Shown: piece by piece, positions 1 through 9,765 of the stretch | Numbering within the stretch: position 1 is the first letter of the stretch | Layout of the letters: every line of letters begins with the position of its first letter | Origin: Pseudomonas oryzicola | GTDB taxonomy: Bacteria; Pseudomonadota; Gammaproteobacteria; Pseudomonadales; Pseudomonadaceae | Length of the DNA stretch: 64,000 bases | Assembly (NCBI RefSeq): GCF_014269185.2 | Contig: NZ_JABWRZ020000001.1 | Location: 831,001-895,000, forward strand | Reading direction: 5' to 3' | Program-made: the position numbers and the translations under genes | Notes under the pieces: model-generated | Seen by the model: only the letters and a program-made list of their open reading frames with translations | Told to the model about the DNA's origin: nothing | Database searches by the model: none

Positions 1-1212
1 GGCGCTGATCATGCCGATATCGCGGCTTTGCACCAGCAGGCCACCGTTGACGCGCTTGAAGTCCCAACCGGCAGCGCGCTCGGCTGGCCATTCACCGCAC
101 TCCAGCAGACGTACGTTCTGCTTGGCGGCAACCACGTCGCGGGCGGCCTGGGAGATCTTCGGTGCGATGATCACTTCGACGAACTGGCGGTCGACGATGG
201 CCTTGGCGGTTTCGCCGTCCAGCTCGCGGTTGAAGGCGATGATGCCGCCGAACGCCGACTCGGTGTCGGTCGCATAGGCCAGGTCGTAGGCCTTGCGGAT
301 ACCGCCTTCGTCTTCAGGTACCACGGCAACGCCGCACGGGTTGGCATGCTTGACGATGACGCAGGCTGGCTTGACGAAGCTCTTCACGCATTCCAGCGCA
401 GCATCGGTGTCGGCCACGTTGTTGAACGACAGCTCCTTGCCCTGCAACTGAATGGCGGTGGAAACGCTGGCTTCGCCTTTTTTCGCCTCGACATAGAACG
501 CCGCGCTCTGGTGCGGGTTCTCGCCGTAGCGCATTTCCTGGGCCTTGACGAACTGGCTGTTGAAGGTGCGCGGGAACTCGCTGCGGCCTTCGGTGCTCAG
601 GGTATCTTTGGCCTGGTCGATGGTGCCCATGTAGTTGGCGATCATGCCGTCGTAGGCTGCGGTGTGCTCGAACGCCTTGAGCATCAGATCGAAGCGCTGG
701 GCGTAGGTCAGGCCACCGGCCTTGAGGCCTTCGACGACGCTGGCATAGTCGCTGGCGTTGACCACGATGGCCACGTCCTTGTGGTTCTTGGCAGCCGAAC
801 GGACCATGGTCGGGCCGCCGATGTCGATGTTCTCGATGGCGGTCGGCAGGTCACAGCCAGGCTTGGAAATGGTCGCCTCGAACGGGTACAGGTTGACCGC
901 CACCAGATCGATCGGCTTGATGCCGTGCTCGCTCATGATGGCGTCGTCGATGCCGCGACGGCCGAGGATGCCGCCGTGAATTTTCGGGTGCAGAGTCTTG
1001 ACCCGGCCATCCATCATTTCGGCGAAGCCGGTGTAGTCGGCTACTTCCACCGCATTGACGCCGTTGTCCTTGAGCAGCTTGTAGGTGCCGCCGGTGGACA
1101 GGATCTCGACACCGAGCTGCTGCAGCTCACGGGCGAATTCGAGGATACCGGTCTTGTCGGAGACGCTGATCAGGGCGCGGCGGACTGGCAGGCGGGTAGT
1201 CTGGTCGGTCAT
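1..1212 (-). CDS. purH: Bifunctional AICAR transformylase/IMP cyclohydrolase, N-terminal 404 codons (3' end outside window)
   Basis: Catalyses the last two steps of IMP synthesis in the cytoplasm: formylation of AICAR with 10-formyl-THF, then ring closure. The visible part starts [20 protein letters not shown], the N-terminal methylglyoxal-synthase-like cyclohydrolase domain (about residues 10-150, with STGGTY and TLHPKIHGG). The transformylase domain follows, with the Lys-His pair in VKHANPCG near residues 288-289. The family is about 535 residues, so roughly 130 C-terminal residues lie beyond the left edge. Start is the ATG at 1210-1212. It is downstream of fis on the same strand but separated by a terminator-like hairpin, so it probably has its own promoter. 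Confidence 0.97.
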   Translation of the reverse strand, partial: MTDQTTRLPVRRALISVSDKTGILEFARELQQLGVEILSTGGTYKLLKDNGVNAVEVADYTGFAEMMDGRVKTLHPKIHGGILGRRGIDDAIMSEHGIKPIDLVAVNLYPFEATISKPGCDLPTAIENIDIGGPTMVRSAAKNHKDVAIVVNASDYASVVEGLKAGGLTYAQRFDLMLKAFEHTAAYDGMIANYMGTIDQAKDTLSTEGRSEFPRTFNSQFVKAQEMRYGENPHQSAAFYVEAKKGEASVSTAIQLQGKELSFNNVADTDAALECVKSFVKPACVIVKHANPCGVAVVPEDEGGIRKAYDLAYATDTESAFGGIIAFNRELDGETAKAIVDRQFVEVIIAPKISQAARDVVAAKQNVRLLECGEWPAERAAGWDFKRVNGGLLVQSRDIGMISA

Positions 1213-1242
1213 TTCGGGTTCCAATAACGCGGTGGAGTCAGC

Positions 1243-1276
1243 AAAAAAGGCGTCTCTGTTCAGGGAGCCGCCTTTT
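1243..1276 (-). terminator. Rho-independent terminator between fis and purH
   Basis: On the minus strand an AAAAGGCG arm (1276-1269) and a CGCCTTTT arm (1252-1245) form an 8-bp stem with a 16-base loop, and the T-tract continues to 1243. It lies 18 bases after the fis stop codon and fits the end of the dusB-fis transcript. The plus strand is nearly symmetrical. Confidence 0.7.
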
Positions 1277-1293
1277 CTGATTGGGATTCTGGC

Positions 1294-1614
1294 TTACAGC
1301 AAGTCGTACTGCTTGAGCTTCTTGCGCAGGGTGCCTCGGTTCAGCCCGAGCATCTCGCTGGCCTTGGTCTGGTTGCCCTTCACGTAGTTCATCACGCTTT
1401 CGAGCAGGGGCGCCTCGACTTCGGAGAGCACCAGGTTGTACACGTCCGTCACGGTCGCGCCTTCCAGGTGGGCGAAGTAGTTGTGCAGCGCCTTCTCGAC
1501 GCTGTCGCGAAGGGTCTGGCCTTCTTCGCTCGGCGTGTTCAGGTGCTGTTTCAGGTTGGCGTTGTCGCTCACGGGCGTTGTTCCACTCACAAATGTCTCG
1601 GTCATCATCGTCAT
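1294..1614 (-). CDS. fis: DNA-binding protein Fis
   Basis: Small nucleoid protein that bends DNA and activates growth-phase promoters. 106 residues, the usual size in pseudomonads. The C-terminal helix-turn-helix is clear in [19 protein letters not shown] (about residues 81-99) and the protein ends KQYDLL, as Fis does. The start ATG (1612-1614) overlaps the dusB stop codon by four bases, so the two genes are translationally coupled, the dusB-fis arrangement known from enterobacteria. A nearby ATG two codons in is possible, but the longer form matches the Pseudomonas protein as I know it. Confidence 0.97.
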   Translation of the reverse strand: MTMMTETFVSGTTPVSDNANLKQHLNTPSEEGQTLRDSVEKALHNYFAHLEGATVTDVYNLVLSEVEAPLLESVMNYVKGNQTKASEMLGLNRGTLRKKLKQYDLL

Positions 1615-2624
1615 GCGGCCACCCCTTGTCCGTCCTCTGTCTCAAGGCTCTGTCGACGTTCGCTGAAAAACGCACGAACGTTGGCGCACTGCGCTTGTGT
1701 GTCTTCCAAAGCGTTGAACCGGGAGCGAAACTCCTTGCCGCCGGGTCGTGTTGCCAGGTACCAGCCAACGTGCTTGCGGGCGATACGTACGCCCATCACA
1801 TCGCCATAGAAGGCATGCAGCGCGGCCAGGTGCTCCAGCAGGATGCGTTCCACTTCGTCCAGCTGCGGCGCCGGCAAGTGTTCGCCGGTGCGCAGGTAAT
1901 GCTCGATCTCGCGAAAGATCCATGGCCGCCCCTGGGCAGCCCGGCCAATCAGCAGGCCATCGACACCGGTGGCGTCCAGCACCGCCCGGGCCTTTTCTGG
2001 CGAGGTGATATCGCCGTTGGCAAAAACCGGGATCGACACCGCCTGCTTGATGGCAGCGATGGTGTCGTATTCGGCTTCGCCGGTATACAGGTCGGCGCGT
2101 GTGCGGCCATGTACCGCCAGCGCCTGGATGCCGGCCTGTTCGGCGATCTTCGCCACGTTCAGGCCGTTCTTGTTCGCCCGGTCCCAACCGGTGCGAATCT
2201 TCAGCGTCACCGGGACGTCCACGGCGCCGACCACGGCGTGGAGAATCTCGCTGACCAAGGCTTCATCTCTCAATAAAGCAGAGCCTGCAGCTTTGTTGCA
2301 GACTTTTTTTGCCGGGCAGCCCATGTTGATATCGATGATCTGGGCACCCGCTTCGACATTGGCTTGCGCCGCCGCTGCCATCATCTGCGCATCACCGCCA
2401 GCGATCTGCACCGAGCGAGGCTCGGGATCACCTTCATGGATGCGGCGCAGGCTCGACTTGCGGCTGTTCCACAGGCTCATGTCGCTGGAGACCATTTCCG
2501 ACACCACCATGCCGGCGCCCAGGCGCTGGCAAAGTGTACGGAAAGGCTGGTCCGTGACGCCGGCCATGGGCGCGAGGATCAGGTTGTTACGTAGTGTGTA
2601 TTGGCCGATGCGTACCGCCGACAT
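1611..2624 (-). CDS. dusB: tRNA-dihydrouridine synthase B
   Basis: FMN-dependent reductase that makes dihydrouridine in the tRNA D-loop using NADPH. 337 residues, normal for DusB. The TIM-barrel start with [13 protein letters not shown] (about 17-29), the catalytic cysteine in [11 protein letters not shown] (Cys103), the KIRTGW strand and the HGRT loop are all visible. It is the first gene of the dusB-fis unit; its stop overlaps the fis start. Confidence 0.97.
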   Translation of the reverse strand: MSAVRIGQYTLRNNLILAPMAGVTDQPFRTLCQRLGAGMVVSEMVSSDMSLWNSRKSSLRRIHEGDPEPRSVQIAGGDAQMMAAAAQANVEAGAQIIDINMGCPAKKVCNKAAGSALLRDEALVSEILHAVVGAVDVPVTLKIRTGWDRANKNGLNVAKIAEQAGIQALAVHGRTRADLYTGEAEYDTIAAIKQAVSIPVFANGDITSPEKARAVLDATGVDGLLIGRAAQGRPWIFREIEHYLRTGEHLPAPQLDEVERILLEHLAALHAFYGDVMGVRIARKHVGWYLATRPGGKEFRSRFNALEDTQAQCANVRAFFSERRQSLETEDGQGVAA

Positions 2625-2734
2625 AGGTGATCCCTGTTGTGGGGCCGAATCTTGGAGTCTGAAAAAGGGTTGGCATGATACCCGCTCTCGGTGACCGGAT
2701 AAAGATGGATTTGGATAAAATCTGAACAGTTGTC

Positions 2735-2823
2735 GGCTTATGACTTTCAGCTACAAGCGGCAACCCGCGGCAGCGGCAGACCAGTCAACCGGGCTGCCTG
2801 GTGTGTAGCTTGCCGCTAGCGGC
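2735..2823. repeat. Intergenic REP-like repeat between the DUF3426 gene and dusB
   Basis: The 199-base gap between the DUF3426 stop and the dusB start contains AGCTACAAGCGGCAA (about 2750-2764), then TAGCTTGCCGCTAGCGGC at its far end. These are permutations of the AGCTACAAG/CGGCAAGC words found in many Pseudomonas intergenic spacers, arranged in opposite orientation so they can fold. It may serve as the 3' end of the DUF3426 transcript. No clean T-tract is visible. Confidence 0.45.
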
Positions 2824-4179
2824 TTATTCTGGTGAACGGAAGCTGAGGCTGTAATTCACGGCCTTCGGCCCTGGGTCGAGGATGTCCAGGGCAATATGGA
2901 TCGGGGTCTGGCTGGGCATCTCGCCACGCCCGGCCAGTTCGCCGGAGAGGTACTCGCTGGGCTTGAAGCGCCGACTGGCGATCAGCTGGCCATTGAGGTC
3001 GGCAAAGCGCAGTTCCAGCAGCGGGAACGGCTGGGCGAACGGCGCGCGGTTGTAGATGATCGCATCGACGATCAATGCGCCTTTGAAGTCCGGGTGGCTG
3101 CGCACCACCAGGTTGCTGCTCTTGATCCGGGCGATATCGACGCGAGTCGGGACCTCGCATCCGACCAGCGGGCAGACCTGCTGGAAGAGCGGCCGATACT
3201 GGTCCTGGCGGGCCATTTCGTCGAAGTGGAACCACACGTACTGGAACGCCAGCAGGCCGGCGGCCAGCACGGTCAGAAAGCCCCAGAGCAGGCGCTTGCC
3301 CCAGTTTGGTGCCGGCTTTTCCCAACCCAGTTGCAGTGGGTCGTCGACCACGTCGACCAGTGGCTCCTTGCGCATCGGGCGCTCGCTTTTGCCAGAAAAG
3401 CCTGGTTCCAGGCGTTCGCCGGGCAGTGGCTCGACCGGGTCGTCATCATGCGCCGACAGGCTCAGCGCCAGTGGCTCGTCGTCGCGTGCACTCAGGCCTT
3501 TTTCCGGAACTTCGTCATCGCTCGCGTGCGGCGATGCATCGAATGCGGGGCGGTTATCGTCGGCAACCTGGCGTACCGGTGGCTCATCGTCGATGTCCAG
3601 GTCCAGGCTGCCGCCGAGGGTCGGCTCGGTGCGCTGACCGGGGGTGGGCTCCAGATCCAGTTCGAGCGGCTGAGGCTGCAGCACCGGGGCGGGCTCGTCT
3701 GCGATTGGCGGTTCGAAGGAATCATCGCTGGCCGTGCCGAACAGGTCGTTGGCGTGTTCGTCCGGCTGCAACTCGTCACGCCGCGCCTGCAACCGGTCAT
3801 CCTGCTCGGCGGCGCGTGCCGGTATGGGTTGGCCGCGACGCTCCAGGCGTTCCAGCTCCTTGTCGAGATCGAGGGCGTCCAGTGCCTGGGCGGTGAGCGC
3901 CCAGTCTCCGTCGGCAGAACTGCTGTGCTCGTCGACAGCCGGTTCGTGCGCAACCCTTGGCTCGACCGCCGGCTCGTCAGGCACCGCTGGTACTGGCGCC
4001 GGTACCACAGGTCCACTCCCTGTGCTGGTGCGATTCTGCTCCAGCAACTGCCTGGCAGCATTGAATACCTGCAGGCAATGGCCGCAGCGCACCACGCCGC
4101 GTGCCACGCTCAGTTGGTGGTGAGTGACGCGAAAGCTAGTCTGGCAATGCGGGCACTGGGTGACGAAACTGTCGGTCAT
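2824..4179 (-). CDS. Zinc-ribbon and DUF3426 domain membrane protein
   Basis: 451 residues. The N-terminus is an MJ0042-type zinc ribbon with CPHC (Cys9, Cys12) and CGHC (Cys32, Cys35). A long acidic, proline-rich and probably disordered linker follows (about 45-290). One membrane helix (WGFLTVLAAGLLAFQYVWF, about 299-317) then leads to a DUF3426 domain to the C-terminus. The order suggests a cytoplasmic ribbon and a periplasmic DUF3426 domain. Function is unknown. In pseudomonads it lies between prmA and dusB, as here, and the 42-base gap to prmA suggests cotranscription. Confidence 0.88.
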   Translation of the reverse strand: MTDSFVTQCPHCQTSFRVTHHQLSVARGVVRCGHCLQVFNAARQLLEQNRTSTGSGPVVPAPVPAVPDEPAVEPRVAHEPAVDEHSSSADGDWALTAQALDALDLDKELERLERRGQPIPARAAEQDDRLQARRDELQPDEHANDLFGTASDDSFEPPIADEPAPVLQPQPLELDLEPTPGQRTEPTLGGSLDLDIDDEPPVRQVADDNRPAFDASPHASDDEVPEKGLSARDDEPLALSLSAHDDDPVEPLPGERLEPGFSGKSERPMRKEPLVDVVDDPLQLGWEKPAPNWGKRLLWGFLTVLAAGLLAFQYVWFHFDEMARQDQYRPLFQQVCPLVGCEVPTRVDIARIKSSNLVVRSHPDFKGALIVDAIIYNRAPFAQPFPLLELRFADLNGQLIASRRFKPSEYLSGELAGRGEMPSQTPIHIALDILDPGPKAVNYSLSFRSPE

Positions 4180-4221
4180 GCGGCAATCCGGGAGCTGTGC
4201 AGAAAATAATTCTAGGCCGGC

Positions 4222-5100
4222 TTAACGGCGGCGACCACTGATACGTACCCAGCCGTCACGCACGACGATCGGGTCCAGCTCGAAGTCGGCGGCGTAGGCT
4301 GCGGCCACCTCTTCACCCTGTTCGGCGAGGATGCCCGACAGCGCCAGCAGGCCGCCGGGGCGGACCAGGCCGGACAGTTGCGGCGCCAGCGATACCAGCG
4401 GGCCGGCAAGGATGTTGGCGACCAGTACGTCGGCCTGCATGGCCGGCATGTGCTCGGGCAAGTACAGCGCCAGCTTTTCATCGGCGATGCCGTTGCGCTG
4501 GGCGTTGTCGCGCGAAGCCTCGATGGCCTGCACGTCGATGTCGGTACCGACCGCCTCGCGGGCGCCGAGCAGCAGCGCGGCGATGGCCAGGATGCCCGAG
4601 CCGCAGCCGAAGTCCAGCACCTGGGTGCCTTCGAGTTGCTGGCCGTCGAGCCATTCCAGGCACAGGGCGGTGGTCGGGTGAGTGCCGGTGCCGAACGCCA
4701 GGCCCGGGTCGAGCAGCAGGTTCACCGCGTCCTGTTCCGGGGCCTCGTGCCAGCTGGGCACGATCCACAGGCGGCGGCCGAAGCGCATCGGCTGGAAGTT
4801 GTCCATCCAGCTGCGTTCCCAGTCCTGGTCCTCGATCACCTCGGCCTGGTGCTCGGGCAGCTCGGCACCAGTCAGCAGGCGCAGGTGGGAGAACACCTGC
4901 TCGGGCTCGGCATCGGCCTCGAACAGGGCCAGCAGGTGGGTGTGCGACCACAGCGGGGTGGTGTTGAGGTCTGGCTCGAAGATCGGTTGATCCTCGGCGT
5001 CCATGAATGTGACCGAGACAGCACCCACTTCGAGCAGAGCGTCTTCGTAGGTTTCGGCTTGTTCCGGGCTGATGGCCAGGCGTACTTGCAGCCAGGGCAT
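4222..5100 (-). CDS. prmA: Ribosomal protein L11 methyltransferase
   Basis: SAM-dependent enzyme that trimethylates ribosomal protein L11. 292 residues from the ATG at 5098-5100 ([11 protein letters not shown]), the family's usual start. The open frame runs 32 codons further upstream, but that part is proline-rich and unlike PrmA. The N-terminal substrate-recognition domain is followed by [12 protein letters not shown], the SAM-binding motif [15 protein letters not shown] and VANILAGPL. It is upstream of the DUF3426 gene on the same strand. Confidence 0.96.
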   Translation of the reverse strand: MPWLQVRLAISPEQAETYEDALLEVGAVSVTFMDAEDQPIFEPDLNTTPLWSHTHLLALFEADAEPEQVFSHLRLLTGAELPEHQAEVIEDQDWERSWMDNFQPMRFGRRLWIVPSWHEAPEQDAVNLLLDPGLAFGTGTHPTTALCLEWLDGQQLEGTQVLDFGCGSGILAIAALLLGAREAVGTDIDVQAIEASRDNAQRNGIADEKLALYLPEHMPAMQADVLVANILAGPLVSLAPQLSGLVRPGGLLALSGILAEQGEEVAAAYAADFELDPIVVRDGWVRISGRRR

Positions 5101-5223
5101 GGCGGGCACCTTTGGTAAATCGACAGGGGCAGCCCCAGGCTGCGCGAAGGCTGGCAGTTTACGCGAGTGCGGGGGATTTGTGGATCGGCTTGGCAAGGGG
5201 GCGTGCAGCGCCCCCGAAATTCC

Positions 5224-5679
5224 TCAGACAAAACAGAGGGAGAGCGACTCAGCTATATAGGCAGGCTTGTCTTCGCCATCGATCTCCAGCGTGGCAATTG
5301 CCTTGAGCAGCCATTGCCCGGGCTTCTTCTCCAGCACCTCTGCCAGTTCCACCTTAAGCCGCACCTGGCTGTCGACCTTGACCGGCTGGATGAAACGCAC
5401 GCTGTCCAGTCCGTAGTTCACCACCATCTTCAGCCCTTGTGGCAGGACCAGGATGTCCTCGATCAGTTTGGGTATCAGCGACAACGTCAGGAAGCCGTGT
5501 GCGATGGTGCTGCCGAACGGCGTCTGCGCCGCCTTCTCCGGGTCCACATGGATGAATTGAAAATCGCCTGTGGCTTCGGCGAACAGGTTGATGCGCTGTT
5601 GGTCGATCTTCAGCCAGGCCGAGCGGCCCAGCTCCTTACCAACGTACTGCGAAAGCTCTTTAACCGGTACATAGGGCAT
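5224..5679 (-). CDS. MaoC-family (R)-specific enoyl-CoA hydratase, PhaJ4-like
   Basis: 151 residues, a single hot-dog domain. The hydratase-2 motif is present with Asp39 and His44 in GDFQFIHVDPE, followed by GSTIAHGFLTLSL. Enzymes of this family hydrate trans-2-enoyl-CoA to (R)-3-hydroxyacyl-CoA and can feed beta-oxidation intermediates to polyhydroxyalkanoate synthesis; the protein resembles Pseudomonas PhaJ4, but substrate range cannot be read from sequence. It is upstream of prmA with a 123-base gap and is divergent from the lrgA-like gene. Confidence 0.87.
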   Translation of the reverse strand: MPYVPVKELSQYVGKELGRSAWLKIDQQRINLFAEATGDFQFIHVDPEKAAQTPFGSTIAHGFLTLSLIPKLIEDILVLPQGLKMVVNYGLDSVRFIQPVKVDSQVRLKVELAEVLEKKPGQWLLKAIATLEIDGEDKPAYIAESLSLCFV

Positions 5680-5791
5680 CGCGGGCTCTCCAAGTTATCA
5701 GTTGGTACGAATGTGCAAGATCAGCACGGCGAACCGTTTCAGTCAAGTTGCAGGTTTTTCGACGAATATCGGTATGCGGCAGCCACATGCT

Positions 5792-5797
5792 TATAAT
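5792..5797 (+). promoter_or_regulatory. Candidate -10 box for the lrgAB-like operon
   Basis: A perfect TATAAT lies 26 bases before the lrgA-like start codon in the divergent 144-base gap. At 17-base spacing the -35 position reads TCGGTA, a poor match to TTGACA, so this is only a candidate. Confidence 0.3.
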
Positions 5798-5823
5798 GGC
5801 TGTCCTGCACGAGGAAGATGCTT

Positions 5824-6186
5824 ATGCTGTTGCGTGGTCTGACCTGGCTGGTGCTGTTCCAGCTGCTGGGTACGGCGATCAACCATTTGGTGGTGCCGTT
5901 TCTGCCGGGGCCGATCATCGGCCTGTTGCTGCTGCTGTGCTTTCTCATGGCCCGCGGCGAGGTTGGCAAGCCGCTGAACGAAGCGGCCAGCAGCCTGCTG
6001 CGCTACCTGCCGTTGTTGCTGGTGCCGCCGGCGGTGGGGGTGATGGTATACGCCAGGGACATTGCCGCTGATTTCTGGGCCATCGTCGGTGCATTGCTGA
6101 TTTCCTGCCTGGTGACCCTGGTGTTTGTCGGGGTGTTGATGCAAAAGCTCATCCAGCGCCAGGGTCGGCGCGAGGAGCAACCATGA
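5824..6186 (+). CDS. CidA/LrgA-family membrane protein
   Basis: 120 residues with about four hydrophobic helices; the family signature PFLPGPIIGLLLL is at about 25-37 and RYLPLLLVPPAVGVM follows. LrgA/CidA proteins are holin-like and modulate murein hydrolase activity or small-molecule efflux. The ATG at 5824 is preferred over the one at 5818 because GAGGAAG (5811-5817) is well spaced for it. The stop overlaps the start of the LrgB-like gene (ATGA), so the pair is translationally coupled. Confidence 0.88.
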   Translation: MLLRGLTWLVLFQLLGTAINHLVVPFLPGPIIGLLLLLCFLMARGEVGKPLNEAASSLLRYLPLLLVPPAVGVMVYARDIAADFWAIVGALLISCLVTLVFVGVLMQKLIQRQGRREEQP

Positions 6187-6899
6187 TGCTCGACTGGCAA
6201 GGCGCGCTTGACGCGGTGGTGCACCATCCCTTGTTCGGTATCGGCATTACTCTCGGCGCCTACCAGGTAGTGTTGGCCGCCTACGAGAAGACCCGCTGGA
6301 TCTTCCTGCAGCCTGTGCTGGTGTCGATGTTGCTGGTGATCGGCGTATTGTTGCTGTTCGGCATCGACTATCGCGAATACCGCAAGAGCACCGAAATCAT
6401 GAACATTCTGCTGGGGCCTGCCACCGTGGCCCTGGCCGTGCCGCTCTACCTGAACCTGCGGCGTATCCGCCAGCTGTTCTGGCCCATCTTTACTACGCTG
6501 GTAATCGGAGGCCTGTTTGCCACTCTGTTCTGCCTGGTGCTGGGCTGGTGGTTCGGTGCAGAACACATGATCCTCATGACCATGGCGCCGAAATCGGTGA
6601 CCTCGCCAATTGCCATGCTGGTGGCCGAACAGATTGGCGGAGTGGCGGCCCTGGCGGCGGTGTTCGTGTTGATAACCGGCGTTATCGGGGCAATCTTCGG
6701 CCCGGCGCTGTTGAGCCGTTTTGGCGTGCACAGCCCCGAGGCGCGCGGCATGTCGCTGGGCGTGACCGCGCATGCGGTGGGCACTTCGGTGGCCCTGCAG
6801 GAAAGTGACGAATGCGGCGCCTTTGCCGCGCTGGCGATGAGCCTGATGGGCGTGGCCACGGCGGTGTTCCTGCCGCTGGCAGTCAGTCTGGTGGCTTGA
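6183..6899 (+). CDS. LrgB-family membrane protein
   Basis: 238 residues, strongly hydrophobic. Family features include TMAPKSVTSPIAM, the mid-protein loop AEQIGGVAALAAVFVLITG and HAVGTSVALQ near the C-terminus. It works with the LrgA-like partner, whose stop codon it overlaps. LrgB homologues affect cell lysis, and a plant homologue exports glycolate. GAGGAG lies a few bases upstream of the start. Confidence 0.9.
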   Translation: MMLDWQGALDAVVHHPLFGIGITLGAYQVVLAAYEKTRWIFLQPVLVSMLLVIGVLLLFGIDYREYRKSTEIMNILLGPATVALAVPLYLNLRRIRQLFWPIFTTLVIGGLFATLFCLVLGWWFGAEHMILMTMAPKSVTSPIAMLVAEQIGGVAALAAVFVLITGVIGAIFGPALLSRFGVHSPEARGMSLGVTAHAVGTSVALQESDECGAFAALAMSLMGVATAVFLPLAVSLVA

Positions 6900-6908
6900 G
6901 GACTTGTG

Positions 6909-7499
6909 ATGACGTTACCGCTGTTTCCGCTCAATACCGTGCTGTTTCCTGGCTGCTTTCTCGATTTGCAGATTTTCGAGGCGCGCTACCTGGACATGAT
7001 CGGGCGTTGCATGAAGCAGGGCGAAGGTTTTGGCGTGGTGTGCATCCTGGAAGGCGAACAGGTCGGCAAGGCGCCGCCGGTGGTGGCCTCGATCGGCTGC
7101 GAGGCGGTGATCCGCGATTTCGTGCAACAGGATAACGGTTTGTTGGGCATTCGCGTCGAAGGCGTGCGGCGCTTCAATCTCGCAAGCACCGAGGTGCAGA
7201 AGGACCAGCTGTTGGTGGGGCAGGTAGAGTGGTTGCCGGAGCAAGCGGACAGCCCGTTGCTCGAGGCCGACGAAGATCTGCTGGCGTTGCTGGTGGCGCT
7301 GGGCGAGCACCCGATGGTCGAAGCCCTGGACATGCCACGCCCGGTGGACGGGCGGCAGGCGCTGGCCAACCAGTTGGCGTACCTGTTGCCGTTCATGGAA
7401 GAGGACAAGCTGGACCTGCTGACCCTTGACTCGCCGCAGCAGCGGCTTGGCGAGATCCAGAAGCTGCTGGAGCGGATTCAGGGCGAGCTGTTTGCCTGA
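6909..7499 (+). CDS. Lon N-terminal (substrate-binding) domain protein
   Basis: 196 residues, made only of the Lon peptidase N-domain (LPLFPLNTVLFPGC at the start, QRLGEIQKLLERI near the end). There is no AAA+ or protease domain, so it is not a Lon protease but the stand-alone family common in Proteobacteria, whose role is uncertain. The ATG at 6909 is preferred to the GTG at 6906 because GAGGA (6897-6901) is better spaced. It is 9 bases after lrgB, so probably in the same operon. Confidence 0.86.
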   Translation: MTLPLFPLNTVLFPGCFLDLQIFEARYLDMIGRCMKQGEGFGVVCILEGEQVGKAPPVVASIGCEAVIRDFVQQDNGLLGIRVEGVRRFNLASTEVQKDQLLVGQVEWLPEQADSPLLEADEDLLALLVALGEHPMVEALDMPRPVDGRQALANQLAYLLPFMEEDKLDLLTLDSPQQRLGEIQKLLERIQGELFA

Positions 7500-7521
7500 T
7501 GCTGCAGTATTACCTGTGCCA

Positions 7522-7551
7522 GCCTCTTAGCGGGTAGACCTGCCAAGAGGC
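7522..7551. terminator. Shared hairpin between convergent genes
   Basis: GCCTCTT (7522-7528) and AAGAGGC (7545-7551) form a stem with partial inner pairing, in the 66-base gap between the Lon-domain gene and the convergent DedA-PAP2 gene. There is no strong T-tract on either side. Confidence 0.4.
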
Positions 7552-7565
7552 CGGTAAAGCCAGGC

Positions 7566-8882
7566 TCAATATTGATAGCGCAACAAAGCCTGCGGCAACG
7601 CATGCAGGGCAAAGAACGCCAGCAACGCGATGCATGCCGGCACCACCAGCCACCACACCCGCAGCGGCAAGGCCGGCAGGGTCTGCTGCCGCTGTACCAA
7701 TGCCAGGCTCAGCGCACATACACAGCACGCCAGCAGCGCCCCGGCGAGGATGTCGGTCGGCCAGTGCGCCCCCAGATAGACCCGCGACAGGGCAATCGCC
7801 AGTGCCGGAATGCAGCCCAGCATGACCCAGGTCAGGCGCATCCGCGGCGGCTGCCCGCGCCCGGCCAGCACGGCCATGACCAGAAAGAACGCGAACGACG
7901 CCGAACTGTGCCCGCTGGGCATGCTGTAGCTGGTCAAGGGGTCGCTGAGTACCTCTGGCCGGGCCCGGGCGAACAGCCATTTCAGGGTGCCATTGGCAAG
8001 TGCCGTGCCCATCAGTGCGCCAGCGGCGAACAGGGCATGACGCCATTGCCGGGCAAGCAGCAGCAGGCCAGTCAGCAGGCCGCCCAAGACCAGTTGAGTG
8101 CGGAAATCGCCTAGCCGGGTCACCAGCACCACGGCGCCATCGATGGCCTGGCTACGGTGCTCCTGCACCAGTGTCATCACGCCTTGGTCGAATTCGTGCA
8201 GGTAGGGCCAGCCCAGGAACACCCCGGCCAGGGCTGCCAGGCTCATGCCGGCGATCAGCCGGGTGCCGTGGCGTTGATCACGGATGCTGGTGTTCAGGCT
8301 GAGCCCGATGATGACTGCCAGGGTGCCGGCAATGATGCCGGCATCCAGCCAGAAACCTTCCGGCAGGGGTAGGCGCATGGCTGCACCCGTGGCCCAGCCA
8401 GGCAGCAGGTAGGCCACCGACCAGCCCGCGCCGGCCACCAGGCTGACGGCGATGAAGCGCGGCAGCGGCATGTCGAACATGCCGGCGACCATCGGCAGCA
8501 TGGGCCGCAGTGGTCCGATGAAGCGCCCGACCAGCAGGCTGGCGATGCCGTAGCGCTGGAAATAGGCCTCGGCACTGCCGATCCATTCCGGGTGGTGACG
8601 CAGCAGCGGCAGGCGACGGATGTTCTGATGGAAGTACTTGCCCACTGCATAGGACACAGCGTCACCGAGCAGGCCGCCGAGAAAGCCCAGCAGCAGCGTT
8701 TCGCCCAGGCTGAAGGCACCGCTGCCGGCCAGTACCGCGACCGCAAACAGCAGGACGGTGCCTGGCACGATGATGCCGGCAATGGCCAGGCATTCGATGC
8801 AGGCCACCAGGAAAATTGCCAGGCCAAGCCACTGTGGGTTGGCGCTGAGCCAGCCGGTCAGGCTGTCGAGCCATTGGCCCAT
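7566..8882 (-). CDS. DedA-PAP2 fusion membrane protein (probable lipid phosphatase/flippase)
   Basis: 438 residues, two domains in one chain. The N-terminal DedA/SNARE-associated domain (about 1-200) has VGRFIGPLRPMLPMVAGM; DedA proteins are linked to undecaprenyl-phosphate and phospholipid transport. The C-terminal PAP2 acid phosphatase domain (about 235-400) has all three motifs: KWLFARARP, PSGH and SRVYLGAHWPTD. The combination suggests dephosphorylation plus translocation of a lipid carrier in the inner membrane, which is inference. The start lies 3 bases after the glycosylase stop, so they form one operon. Confidence 0.9.
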   Translation of the reverse strand: MGQWLDSLTGWLSANPQWLGLAIFLVACIECLAIAGIIVPGTVLLFAVAVLAGSGAFSLGETLLLGFLGGLLGDAVSYAVGKYFHQNIRRLPLLRHHPEWIGSAEAYFQRYGIASLLVGRFIGPLRPMLPMVAGMFDMPLPRFIAVSLVAGAGWSVAYLLPGWATGAAMRLPLPEGFWLDAGIIAGTLAVIIGLSLNTSIRDQRHGTRLIAGMSLAALAGVFLGWPYLHEFDQGVMTLVQEHRSQAIDGAVVLVTRLGDFRTQLVLGGLLTGLLLLARQWRHALFAAGALMGTALANGTLKWLFARARPEVLSDPLTSYSMPSGHSSASFAFFLVMAVLAGRGQPPRMRLTWVMLGCIPALAIALSRVYLGAHWPTDILAGALLACCVCALSLALVQRQQTLPALPLRVWWLVVPACIALLAFFALHALPQALLRYQY

Positions 8883-8885
8883 GGT

Positions 8886-9554
8886 TCAGCTTCCTTGTTC
8901 GAGAATGAAGAAGTCGCGGCCTTCGACTTGGCCTCGACGCAACGGGTTCCGCGTGCAGAAACGGGCGTATTCGGCATCGACGAAGCGGTAGGGCAGGTGC
9001 TCGTCGCGGCCATGCGGGATGCCCAGGCGGGCCGTCTGGATGACCCGCGGCACGGCGTTGCTGCAATCCTCGACGTAAAGGCGTTCGGGGTCGAAGCGCT
9101 GGGCGTCCCAGTGTGGCACCTTCAGGCCGAGGGCGCGGCACAGCAACGTCTGCCCGGCGCACAGGCGCTCGGCCGGGCGCAGGTTGCCGCTGGCGTCGGG
9201 GTTGTTCAGCTGCATCTGCGCCAGGCTGTTCGGCCCCGAGATGGCATCCTGCCAAGGATAGGCCGACTTGATCAGCACTGCGTTGCCCGGCCCATGGGCG
9301 CTGAAGTTCAGCGAGTCGCCACCACGCGCGTAGTACATGTAGATATGCCCGCCGGCAAGGAATAGCGCCTTGCGTTTTTCGGTGTAGCCGAGCGAGGCGT
9401 GGCTGCCTTTGTCGGTGAGGTAGTAGGCCTCGGTCTCGATGATCCGTGCGGCCAGCCACAGGTTGCCGTGGCGGTGGCGGATGACCTTGCCCAGCAGGGC
9501 CTTGGCCAGGGTCTGGGCGTCGCGGTCGAAGAAGCTGTCGGGCAATGCTGGCAT
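8886..9554 (-). CDS. 3-methyladenine DNA glycosylase (AAG/MPG family)
   Basis: 222 residues from the ATG at 9552-9554 ([20 protein letters not shown]); the 58 upstream codons of the open frame look non-coding. Removes alkylated bases in base excision repair. The family's ETEAYY motif with the catalytic Glu, the SHAS segment and IYMYYARGG are visible, and the C-terminus ([11 protein letters not shown]) is typical. It heads a two-gene minus-strand unit with the DedA-PAP2 gene and is divergent from proA. Confidence 0.92.
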   Translation of the reverse strand: MPALPDSFFDRDAQTLAKALLGKVIRHRHGNLWLAARIIETEAYYLTDKGSHASLGYTEKRKALFLAGGHIYMYYARGGDSLNFSAHGPGNAVLIKSAYPWQDAISGPNSLAQMQLNNPDASGNLRPAERLCAGQTLLCRALGLKVPHWDAQRFDPERLYVEDCSNAVPRVIQTARLGIPHGRDEHLPYRFVDAEYARFCTRNPLRRGQVEGRDFFILEQGS

Positions 9555-9765
9555 GCGGGCAGTTCGCGGCTGGGAAGGCGGGGATGATAGCAATGAATGG
9601 CTTAATCGAGGCTGAATCGGCTGCGATGCAGGCAGCACCGGCCTCTTCGCCGGTGGCAATAGTAGAAAGAAATTCCGATAAGTGCGGTTACATCTTTCCT
9701 GCGCAATATTCCGGCCATTTTCGACCATCCGCCACCCGCCGCTGGGCGTACACCTGCGCGGCAGT

